Positions 49,689 through 57,180 of a stretch of 64,000 nucleotides of DNA are shown here, piece after piece. The translations under genes and the position numbers were made by a program. The first letter of the stretch is position 1. Every line of letters begins with the position of its first letter. The stretch comes from Hymenobacter mellowenesis (GTDB lineage Bacteria > Bacteroidota > Bacteroidia > Cytophagales > Hymenobacteraceae). The notes under the pieces are model-generated. The model saw only the letters and a list, made by a program, of their open reading frames with translations, was not told the DNA's origin and made no database searches. The DNA lies in the NCBI RefSeq assembly GCF_030581005.1, contig NZ_JAUQSX010000007.1:274440-338439 (forward strand), read 5' to 3'.

Positions 49689-50939
49689 TTATGCCGCTTC
49701 TGGCGCGTCCGAGGTTACTTTGCGCATGATTTCGTGGCCCATCTTGTCGCGCTTGGTGGTCAGGTAGGCCTCGTTGTGCGGGTTGGAATGGATTTCGATG
49801 GGCAGGGTTTCGACGATTTCGAGGCCGTAGCCGATGAGGCCGGTGCGCTTGCGCGGGTTATTGGTGAGCAGGCGCATCTGGCGCACGCCGAGGTCGCGCA
49901 GGATGCTGGCGCCCACGCCGTAGTCGCGCTCGTCGCCCTTGAAACCCAGGTCCTCGTTGGCTTCCACGGTGTCGCGGCCCTGCTCCTGCAACTTGTAGGC
50001 TTTGAGCTTGTTGAGCAGGCCGATACCGCGGCCCTCCTGGTTCATGTATACGATAACACCGCGGCCTTCGCGCTCAATCTGGCGCATGGCCTGGTGCAGC
50101 TGGGGGCCGCAGTCGCAGCGGCACGAGCCGAAGATGTCGCCCGTCACGCAGGAGCTGTGCACGCGCACCAGCACCGGCTCGGGGCCGCTGATGTCGCCCT
50201 TCACCAGGGCCAGGTGCTTGGCGCCGTTCGAGTTTTGGGTGAAGGCGTATAGCTCGAAATCGCCGTGTTCGGTCGGCATCTTCACCGAGATTTCGCGGGT
50301 GATGAGGCTTTCCGTGGCAAGGCGGTACTTGATGAGGTCCTGCACCGAAATCAGCTTCAGGTCCCATTTTTTGGCCACGATTTCGAGGTCGGGCAGGCGG
50401 GCCATTTCGCCGTCTTCCTTCAGAATCTCAACCAGCACCCCAGCCGGCTCAAACCCAGCCAGGCGGGCCAGGTCCACAGCCGCTTCGGTGTGGCCGGCGC
50501 GGCGGAGCACGCCTTCCTTGCGGGCTTTGAGGGGGAAAATGTGGCCAGGCTTGCCCAGTTCTTCGGGCTTGGTGGCGGGGTCGATGAGGGCCAGAATGGT
50601 CTTGCTGCGGTCGGAAGCCGAGATACCGGTGGTCACGCCGTTCGTTAGCAAATCGACCGACACCGTGAACGGAGTGGCATGCAGGGCCGTGTTGTGGCCA
50701 ACCATCAAGTTGAGGCCCAACTCTTCGCAGCGCTGCTCCGTGAGGGGCGTACACACGAGGCCGCGCCCGTGGGTGGCCATAAAATTGATGACTTCGGGCG
50801 TGGCCGAGCGGGCGGCGCAAATGAAGTCGCCTTCGTTCTCACGGTCTTCGTCGTCGACAACGATGACGACTTTGCCAGCGCGAATGTCTTCGATGGCGGA
50901 TTCGATGGTATCAAGCATGGGATGGGTATTTCGGGCCAT
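49689..50939 (-). CDS. ribBA: Bifunctional RibBA (DHBP synthase and GTP cyclohydrolase II)
   Basis: RibBA makes both riboflavin precursors: 3,4-dihydroxy-2-butanone 4-phosphate from ribulose 5-phosphate, and the pyrimidine from GTP. The N-terminal RibB half has VDDEDRENEGDFICAA and HVFPLKA-like metal and substrate sites. The C-terminal RibA half has the zinc set C-x10-C-x-C (starting HSSCVTGD) and MNQEGRGIGLLNKLKAY. The start is ATG 50939, or 50918 (MLDTIESAIED). An upstream ATG at 50969 lies beyond the promoter box and is excluded. No FMN riboswitch is visible in the short leader. Confidence 0.96.
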   Translation of the reverse strand: MARNTHPMLDTIESAIEDIRAGKVVIVVDDEDRENEGDFICAARSATPEVINFMATHGRGLVCTPLTEQRCEELGLNLMVGHNTALHATPFTVSVDLLTNGVTTGISASDRSKTILALIDPATKPEELGKPGHIFPLKARKEGVLRRAGHTEAAVDLARLAGFEPAGVLVEILKEDGEMARLPDLEIVAKKWDLKLISVQDLIKYRLATESLITREISVKMPTEHGDFELYAFTQNSNGAKHLALVKGDISGPEPVLVRVHSSCVTGDIFGSCRCDCGPQLHQAMRQIEREGRGVIVYMNQEGRGIGLLNKLKAYKLQEQGRDTVEANEDLGFKGDERDYGVGASILRDLGVRQMRLLTNNPRKRTGLIGYGLEIVETLPIEIHSNPHNEAYLTTKRDKMGHEIMRKVTSDAPEAA

Positions 50940-50956
50940 AACAACGGCGGCGCCTG

Positions 50957-50964
50957 CAAAGTTA
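50957..50964 (-). promoter_or_regulatory. -7 box TAACTTTG of ribBA
   Basis: A perfect TAnnTTTG match on the minus strand, 17 bases before ATG 50939. It decides against the longer ORF start at 50969. Confidence 0.6.
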
Positions 50965-51000
50965 GCCAACGGGGCCGCGCCGGTAGGACGACGGGCTAAG

Positions 51001-51116
51001 GCAGTGCGTCATGCTGAGCGCCGCCGAAGCTTCTCGCGTGCATCACTAATCCTTTTCAACGATTGAATTACTACCACACGCGAGATGCTTCGGCGGCGCT
51101 CAGCATGACGTACTGC
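51001..51116. repeat. Long palindrome, family A, copy 8
   Basis: The arms GAGCGCCGCCGAAGC and GCTTCGGCGGCGCTC pair perfectly, with a third core variant (CCGCC/GGCGG). The ends GCAGTGCGTCAT and ATGACGTACTGC also match. It lies between two minus-strand genes. Confidence 0.95.
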
Positions 51117-51129
51117 AGCGGTAATCCGA

Positions 51130-52299
51130 CTACTCAAACAGCGCTTCCAGCTGCGCCGTGGCGCCGGCCCAGGTGTAGTGGGCTTTCACAAATTCCTGCC
51201 CGCGGGTGGCGAGTTCTGCCGCTACCGTAGGGTTGTCGAGCAGGCCGATGATGTCGTGGGCGATGGCGGCGGCGGTTTCAGCCACGCACAACTCCTGCCC
51301 GTTGGTGCCGCCCAGGGCATTGTTGGCCAGCGGGGTGGTCACGCAGGGCAGATGCATGGCCATGCCCTCCAGCAGCTTGTTTTGCAGGCCCGTGCCCACC
51401 CGCATGGGCGCCACAAATACCCGCGCCGAAGCATAGGCTGCCCGAATATCGGGCACCCAGCCACTCACAATGACGTGCGCCGACGCCAGCGCCTGTACGC
51501 GCGGCGCGGGCGTGGTGCCGGCCACCAGCAGCCGGGCATCGGGGTGGCGGGCGCGCACCAACGGCATGATTTCCTCGGCCAGAAATGCAGCGGCGTCCAC
51601 ATTGGGATGGTAGCTCATGTTGCCCGAAAACAGCACGTCATATTCCTTCGCCACCTTCGGCAGGGGCCGAAACCGTTCGGCATCGATGCCATTGAGCACC
51701 ACCCGAATTTCCTGGCGGCGCGGGTGCTGAATGAGCTGCCGGTCCTGGTCGCTGATGATGGTGTGGTGAGCGAACCAGTCGAAGGCTTCGGCTTCGTAGG
51801 CCAGCAGCCGGCGGGCTTCCAGCGCCATCACGGGGCGCTGCCACAACGGCGCCTGCGTAGCCCGCCGCGCCACCCCGGCCGAAAACACGTCCATGTAATC
51901 GAGCGTCATGGGCACCCGGCCGGCGTGGGGGCGCAGGTACTCGGCCATGCGGATGAGCTGGCAATAGACGTGGTCGGGCTGGAAGTCGCGCAGCAGCGCA
52001 TCGACTTCGTGCTGGGCCCCGGCATCGTAGAAATAGCCCACTTGCAGCGGCCGGCCCGTGGCCAGCGCCCGGGCCATGTTGGCCGCAATGCCGGGCCGGT
52101 GCAGGCGATGCACCACCAGGCCGCCCCGGCACAGGGGCCGCACGGCCGCGTCGGCCTCGGGCGTCACGGCCTCGTCCGTCACGGCGAAAAGGCAGATTTT
52201 ATGGCGCTCAGCCAAATATTTCAACTGGTGGAAGGCGCGCAGCTTGTCGCCCTTGTCGAGCGGGTACGGGAAGCGCGAAAGGAGAACGAGCAGCTTCAT
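51130..52299 (-). CDS. Glycosyltransferase family 4, second of a pair
   Basis: This 389-residue GT-B glycosyltransferase starts at ATG 52299 (MKLLVLLSRFPYPLDKGDKLRAFHQLKYLAERH). The C-terminal donor domain has VLFSGNMSYHPNVDAA and the E-x7-E-like site VGTGLQNKLLEGMAMHLPCV. The overall pattern resembles the TIGR03087-type exopolysaccharide glycosyltransferases. The ATG overlaps the stop of the upstream transferase (ATGA). The longer frame upstream is a shadow of that gene. Donor and acceptor sugars are unknown. Confidence 0.9.
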   Translation of the reverse strand: MKLLVLLSRFPYPLDKGDKLRAFHQLKYLAERHKICLFAVTDEAVTPEADAAVRPLCRGGLVVHRLHRPGIAANMARALATGRPLQVGYFYDAGAQHEVDALLRDFQPDHVYCQLIRMAEYLRPHAGRVPMTLDYMDVFSAGVARRATQAPLWQRPVMALEARRLLAYEAEAFDWFAHHTIISDQDRQLIQHPRRQEIRVVLNGIDAERFRPLPKVAKEYDVLFSGNMSYHPNVDAAAFLAEEIMPLVRARHPDARLLVAGTTPAPRVQALASAHVIVSGWVPDIRAAYASARVFVAPMRVGTGLQNKLLEGMAMHLPCVTTPLANNALGGTNGQELCVAETAAAIAHDIIGLLDNPTVAAELATRGQEFVKAHYTWAGATAQLEALFE

Positions 52300-53552
52300 G
52301 CGGGCGGCGAGTGAGCGGGCGTGCCGGCCGGCGCGGGCAGAAGCAATTGCTCGTACAAATCGACGAAGCGCTGCACCACGCGGCGGTTGTCGTACACCTC
52401 GGTAGCGGTGCGGGCGGCGTTGGCGCCGATGCTGGTCAGGTCGACTTCGCCCCGGGCCCAGGTGCGCAGGAATTGGAGCCATTCGGCCGGGCTGTCGCGC
52501 ACGATGATGTCGTGGCCGTCGCGCACGGCAATGCCCTCGGCGCCTAGTTTGGTGCTGAGAATGGCCTTGCCTACGGCCATCCCTTCGATGATTTTGACAC
52601 GCATGCCGCCGCCGCTCAGGAGCGGCACCAGCATCAGCCCGTGCTGCTGCATAAAGGCCGGGGCTGACTCTACGAAGCCGTGCATGGTGACGTTTTCGGC
52701 CTTCAGATTGAGTAAGTGCGCGGGCGCGTTGCGGCCGGCAATGTGAAGCTCCACATCGGGAAATTCGGCGTGGAATGTGGGCCAGACCTCGCGCAAGAGC
52801 CACTCCACGCCTTCTTGGTTGGGCAGCCAATCAAGCGAGCCAATCATGAACAGCGTGCGCGACTGGGGCCGGATGGCGGGGTCGGGCTGCAGGCGGGCTA
52901 GGTCGGCACCGGCGGGGATGAAGACGATGGGCTCGGGGCAGTGCAGGGCGCGCAGGCGGTCGGCATCGGCCTCAGTGATGGCGGCAATGGCGTCGAACTG
53001 GCGCAGGTGGCGGCGCTCGAATTTCTCCAGCCGGTCGGCCATTGTTTTCAAAAAACGGCGCTTGAGCGGGTTGGTTTCGCGGCCGGCCAGCATCTGCCAG
53101 ATGGTGTATTCCACGTTGTGGGCGCGTAGTACCAGCGGCGGCACCTGGAAATCCTGGCGGTGCTGCCGGCCCAGCAACTCAGCATACCAAGCCACGAAGG
53201 TGCCTTCCATCTGCACAATGTCAACCTTTTCGCCGCGCAAGATTTCCAGCAGCTTCTCCTCCACTGCCGGGCTCATGAACCGCTCCACGTTGTAGGGCTG
53301 GCGGCTGAAAAGCAGGTTTTTCAGGGCTTTGCCAGCCGAAATGGCCGTATCGACATCCACCAGCACCAGCCGCAGGTTGGGGCCGAGATGGGCCAGGGCA
53401 TCGGCAGGCTGGCGGTGCTTGGGCGTATTAATGGCCAGCAGCGTGACGCGGTGACCGGCCTGCACGAGGCCAGCCGCCACGTCATACATGGCAATGGCCC
53501 CGCCGTCGTGGGGCGGAAATGGGACGCGCGGACAGAGTTGCAGAATGTGCAT
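52296..53552 (-). CDS. Glycosyltransferase family 4, first of a pair
   Basis: This 418-residue GT-B enzyme begins MHILQLCPRVPFPPHDGGAIAMYDVAAGL. The donor domain carries LFMIGSLDWLPNQEGVEWL, AGRNAPAHLLNL and the EGMAVGKAILSTKLGAEG region near the C-terminus. It is similar in layout to its downstream partner, so the two may be old duplicates that act in sequence on one glycan. The genes overlap by four bases. A TACCTTTG box stands nine bases upstream of the ATG. Confidence 0.92.
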   Translation of the reverse strand: MHILQLCPRVPFPPHDGGAIAMYDVAAGLVQAGHRVTLLAINTPKHRQPADALAHLGPNLRLVLVDVDTAISAGKALKNLLFSRQPYNVERFMSPAVEEKLLEILRGEKVDIVQMEGTFVAWYAELLGRQHRQDFQVPPLVLRAHNVEYTIWQMLAGRETNPLKRRFLKTMADRLEKFERRHLRQFDAIAAITEADADRLRALHCPEPIVFIPAGADLARLQPDPAIRPQSRTLFMIGSLDWLPNQEGVEWLLREVWPTFHAEFPDVELHIAGRNAPAHLLNLKAENVTMHGFVESAPAFMQQHGLMLVPLLSGGGMRVKIIEGMAVGKAILSTKLGAEGIAVRDGHDIIVRDSPAEWLQFLRTWARGEVDLTSIGANAARTATEVYDNRRVVQRFVDLYEQLLLPAPAGTPAHSPPA

Positions 53553-53560
53553 AGGGCCCG

Positions 53561-53568
53561 CAAAGGTA
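53561..53568 (-). promoter_or_regulatory. -7 box TACCTTTG of the glycosyltransferase pair
   Basis: A perfect TAnnTTTG match on the minus strand, eight bases before the ATG at 53552. The leader would be very short. Confidence 0.55.
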
Positions 53569-53628
53569 GAATAGGGCCGCGCTTTGTGAAGGGGTCGAAT
53601 GAAGGTCTCAAGCTGCAGCCATCATCGC

Positions 53629-54684
53629 TCACAGTTGGCGAAACCGGACTTCGAAGGTTTCAATCTGTTCCTCACTGCCCAGCAACAGCAGCACATCGCC
53701 GGGAGCGGGCACGTAGTCGACGGGCGGGCTCACGAGCAGCGAGCCATCGGCTTGGCGCATGCCGATGATGGTGGCGCCCGTGATGGAGCGCACGTTGAGC
53801 TCGCGAATGCTGCGGCCGTGCAGGTCGCGCCGGAGCTGCTCGAAGGTCATTTCTTCGAGGCGCAGCTTGTCGGCGCTCAGGCCCGAAATCAGGTCGAGGA
53901 AGCGGATGACTTCGGGGCGCACCACGAGGTTGGCCATGTGCGAGCCGCCGATTTCGTCGGGCATCACCACGGAGTCGGCGCCGGCGGAGAGTAGCTTGCT
54001 TTCCGAGGTTTTCTGCGAGGCCCGGGCGATGATGCGCAGGCGCGGATTGAGGGCCCGGGCCGAAAGGGCCACAAAGACGTTGTCGGCGTCTTTGGGCAGG
54101 GCGGTGATGAGCGAAGAGGCCCGCTCCACGCCGGCTTGCTTGAGAATCCGGTCGGCCGTGGCGTCGCCGTACACGGCGAAGATGTTGCCGCCGGCCACGC
54201 CGTCGCCGTCGTAGTCCTCTTCGGTTTCACCTTCGGCATGGCTTTTTATCAGCTCCTGGTTCATTTCGATGACCACCACGCGCACACCATTGGCCACGAG
54301 TTCCTGGTAGGCCCGGCGGCCGTTACGGCCAAAGCCACACACGATGACATGGCCGCTAAAACGCTTGATTTCCTGGTCGGTTCGAATCATTCGATAAATT
54401 TTGCGCAGCTCGCCGTCAAAGATAAAGGAAGAGAAAACCGACACGAGGTAGGCCACCACCACTAGATTGTATAGAATGTAGAAGGAGACAAACAGCCGCC
54501 CGGCCAGCGAAAACGGATGAATCTCGCCGAAGCCGACCGTGGCGATGGTCGTCACGGTCATGTAAAAGGCATCGATGGGGTGGTAATGCTCGATGCCCAT
54601 GAAGCCCGCCATGCCAAAAATCAGGCTCAGCCCGGTGAGGACGACGGCCAGAATCAGGCGGTTGATGTTGAGGCGCTGGAGCAT
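53629..54684 (-). CDS. Potassium channel with TrkA-N and TrkA-C (RCK) domains
   Basis: This 351-residue channel has two membrane segments around a pore helix with selectivity filter TVGFG (49-53), a cytoplasmic Rossmann TrkA-N domain (GFGRNGRRAYQEL from about 117) and a TrkA-C domain near the end (RSITGATIIGMRQADG, VPAPGDVLLLLGSEEQ). Filter and domain order match ligand-gated Kch/MthK-type channels. An unusual acidic insertion (HAEGETEEDYDGDGVAGG) breaks the Rossmann domain at about 150-168 and could bind calcium. It is followed by a family A palindrome and dnaG on the same strand. Confidence 0.93.
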   Translation of the reverse strand: MLQRLNINRLILAVVLTGLSLIFGMAGFMGIEHYHPIDAFYMTVTTIATVGFGEIHPFSLAGRLFVSFYILYNLVVVAYLVSVFSSFIFDGELRKIYRMIRTDQEIKRFSGHVIVCGFGRNGRRAYQELVANGVRVVVIEMNQELIKSHAEGETEEDYDGDGVAGGNIFAVYGDATADRILKQAGVERASSLITALPKDADNVFVALSARALNPRLRIIARASQKTSESKLLSAGADSVVMPDEIGGSHMANLVVRPEVIRFLDLISGLSADKLRLEEMTFEQLRRDLHGRSIRELNVRSITGATIIGMRQADGSLLVSPPVDYVPAPGDVLLLLGSEEQIETFEVRFRQL

Positions 54685-54706
54685 TTTTTACAGTTGAATC
54701 CTCAAA

Positions 54707-54813
54707 GGAACGTCATGCAGAGCGCAGCGAAGCTTCTTGCCCGCGCAACGCAATCCAATCGACAGGATTAGTGGCTGCGGGCAAGATGCTTCGCTGCGCT
54801 CTGCATGACGTTC
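54707..54813. repeat. Long palindrome, family A, copy 9
   Basis: The arms GAGCGCAGCGAAGC and GCTTCGCTGCGCTC pair perfectly. Its inner arms, CTTGCCCGC and GCGGGCAAG, are unique in the window and also complementary. It separates dnaG from the potassium-channel gene. Confidence 0.95.
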
Positions 54814-54833
54814 TTCTTCCTTATTCGAATAAC

Positions 54834-56924
54834 TCAAGTGCCCCGCGCCACCACGGTGCCCAGCAGGGCGGCCAGCTCGTTATCCAGCTCCTTGAGGCGC
54901 TTGATGTCGCCGAGTATTTCGAACATCTCGGCATCTTCCAGCGGGTGGCGCAGGCGTTCGAGGCACTGGTCGAGCTCGCGCTGCACGTGGACTTTGTTGA
55001 GACGCAGCACGGCGTTGTCGCAGGCCAGTTGGGGCAGGTCGACTTCGTTGAAGACGTAAATTTCCTTGGTGCGCCAGTTGGGGCTGATTTCATAGCGCTC
55101 GGTGGCCAGGTCGGTGATGAGCTGACGGATGTCCTCGCGCTCGTTCTGGGCCAGCAGGCGGGCGTCGGGAAATCGGCCGGCCAGCAGCTCCTGCCGGCAG
55201 ATTTCCCACATTTCGGCGTAGAGCGGCTTCTGGAGCGGGTACTCGCCGAGCTGGCCCATGAGGTAGCCGGCCACGCTCATTTCGGGCTCGATTTCGCGGC
55301 CGGCGTAGAGCACCAGCAGGCGCAGCACCTCGCGCTCGCACACCTGGAGCATGTCGGGAATTTCTTCCTCCTCGGCGGCCTTTTTAGGAGCGGAGGTGAA
55401 CGAGTTTCCCAGAGACTCGGCCGCTTCGGCCCCGCCGTACATGAGCATTTCGGCCTCCTCCTCGTCGCTCATCGGACGCGTCGCCGGGGCCGAGCGCGGG
55501 TTTGAGCTGGGCGGGTACCCGGTATTGGCGCTGCCCGCGCCGCTGCCGTAGTTGCCGCGGTTGTCGCCTTGGCCGCTGAGCTTGGTTTGCTGGCTGGGCG
55601 ACTTGACGAGCTTGTTGTACTCGGTGATGAGCACCTGCTCATCGATGCCGAACGTGGCCGACGTCTGCTGCAAAAACACTTGGCGCTTAATGGCGTCGGG
55701 CACTTTGGCGATGCTGTGCAGCACGTCACGGATGGCTTCGGCCTTCTTCACCGGGTCGCCGGAGGCCTCGCGGGCCACGAGCGTGGTTTTGAAAGTGATA
55801 AAGTCCTGGCTCTTGGTTTCGATGTACTCGGTGAAGCGCTGGTCGCCCACTTTGCGGATGTAGCTGTCGGGGTCGTCGCCGTCCGGAAACAACACCACGC
55901 GCACGTTCAGGCCGCCTTCGAGCAGCAAATCGGTGCCGCGCAGCGAGGCTTTGATGCCGGCCGCGTCACCGTCGTAGAGCACGGTCACGTTATCGGAATA
56001 CCGCTTGATGAGCCGAATCTGGCCTTCCGTGAGCGAGGTACCCGACGAGGCCACCACGTTTTTAATCCCGCCCTGGTACAACGAAAGCACGTCCAGATAG
56101 CCTTCCACCAGATAGCAAACCTCCTGCGTCCGAATGGCCTGCCGGGCCTGGAACAGACCGTATAGCACATCGGACTTGTGGTAAATCTCCGACTCGGGCG
56201 AGTTCAGGTACTTCGCCATCTTGTCGTCGCGCTTCAGCGTGCGCGCCCCGAAGCCCACCACCCGGCCGCTGATGTTGTGAATCGGGAACATCACGCGGCC
56301 CCGGAACCGGTCGTAGCGCCGGCCGGTGTCCTTGCCCTGGTCGTCGGTGCGGATGACGGTGAGGCCGGTTTTTTCCAGGTATTTCTTGTCGAAACCGGCC
56401 GTTTCCGCGGCTTTCATGAGGTCGTCCCAACTGTCGAGCGAGTAGCCGAGCTCGAAGGTCTGGATGGTGCTCAGGTTGAGGCCGCGCTCCTTGAGGTAGC
56501 CGTAGCCGATGCTCATGCCCTCTTCGGAGTTGAGCAGCAGGCGGTGGTAGTGGTTTTTGGCGAAATCGGAAACGATGAACTGCGAGTCCCGCTCGTTCTG
56601 CTCCAGCTGCTGCTGGGGCGTCTTTTCCTCCTCCTGAATCTCGATGGCGTACTTCTTGGCCAGGTACTTGAGCGCCTCTACATAGCTGGTGCCCTCCACG
56701 TCCATCACAAACTGCACCACGCCGCCGGCCTTGCCGCAGCCGAAGCACTTGTACAGGCTCTTGGCCGGGTTTACGGAGAAGGATGGGGACTTCTCGTTGT
56801 GGAACGGGCACGGGGCCCACAGGTTCTGGCCCTTGCGCTTGAGCTGCACGAAGTCGCCGACGACTTCCACGATGTCGGCGGTCTGGATGATGTGGTCAAC
56901 TAATTCTTTGGGGATGCGGGCCAT
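54834..56924 (-). CDS. dnaG: DNA primase DnaG
   Basis: DnaG makes RNA primers for replication. The 696 residues contain the zinc-binding domain C-x2-H-x17-C-x2-C (Cys39, His42, Cys60, Cys63), the Toprim core (YLVEGYLDVLSLYQGG, VTVLYDGDAAGIKASLRG) and a C-terminal DnaB-binding helical region (about 580-696). Between core and C-terminus (about 455-535) is a Gly/Asn/Ser and acidic linker that looks disordered. Some distance upstream the leuS promoter runs the other way. I see no rpsU or rpoD next to it, so the classic macromolecular-synthesis operon is broken here. Confidence 0.97.
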   Translation of the reverse strand: MARIPKELVDHIIQTADIVEVVGDFVQLKRKGQNLWAPCPFHNEKSPSFSVNPAKSLYKCFGCGKAGGVVQFVMDVEGTSYVEALKYLAKKYAIEIQEEEKTPQQQLEQNERDSQFIVSDFAKNHYHRLLLNSEEGMSIGYGYLKERGLNLSTIQTFELGYSLDSWDDLMKAAETAGFDKKYLEKTGLTVIRTDDQGKDTGRRYDRFRGRVMFPIHNISGRVVGFGARTLKRDDKMAKYLNSPESEIYHKSDVLYGLFQARQAIRTQEVCYLVEGYLDVLSLYQGGIKNVVASSGTSLTEGQIRLIKRYSDNVTVLYDGDAAGIKASLRGTDLLLEGGLNVRVVLFPDGDDPDSYIRKVGDQRFTEYIETKSQDFITFKTTLVAREASGDPVKKAEAIRDVLHSIAKVPDAIKRQVFLQQTSATFGIDEQVLITEYNKLVKSPSQQTKLSGQGDNRGNYGSGAGSANTGYPPSSNPRSAPATRPMSDEEEAEMLMYGGAEAAESLGNSFTSAPKKAAEEEEIPDMLQVCEREVLRLLVLYAGREIEPEMSVAGYLMGQLGEYPLQKPLYAEMWEICRQELLAGRFPDARLLAQNEREDIRQLITDLATERYEISPNWRTKEIYVFNEVDLPQLACDNAVLRLNKVHVQRELDQCLERLRHPLEDAEMFEILGDIKRLKELDNELAALLGTVVARGT

Positions 56925-56967
56925 GGGTGGCTATTCGGGGGCAAATGGGGCGGAAGCGGCTAATACA

Positions 56968-57084
56968 AGAACGTCATGCTGAGCGCAGCCGAAGCATCTC
57001 GCGTGCCACCACTAACTCAATCGTTCTGCGGTTTTGATTACTACCACACGCGAGATGCTTCGGCTGCGCTCAGCATGACGTTCT
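56968..57084. repeat. Long palindrome, family A, copy 10
   Basis: The arms GAGCGCAGCCGAAGC and GCTTCGGCTGCGCTC pair perfectly, with inner arms CTCGCGTG and CACGCGAG. It lies between the divergent genes dnaG and leuS. Confidence 0.95.
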
Positions 57085-57150
57085 AAACGAAGTTCTGATA
57101 GTGCGACAGTACGTGACACAACAAATTTCGCCCTACTTTCTCCTACGTCC

Positions 57151-57158
57151 TACCTTTG
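57151..57158 (+). promoter_or_regulatory. -7 box TACCTTTG of leuS
   Basis: A perfect TAnnTTTG match, 22 bases before the leuS ATG. Confidence 0.6.
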
Positions 57159-57180
57159 CCCGGAATAAACTCCGCGCAAG

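Noticed and set aside
50940..50969. Upstream start of ribBA at 50969
   Set aside because: The TAACTTTG promoter box lies between it and the real start, so this ATG would not be transcribed.
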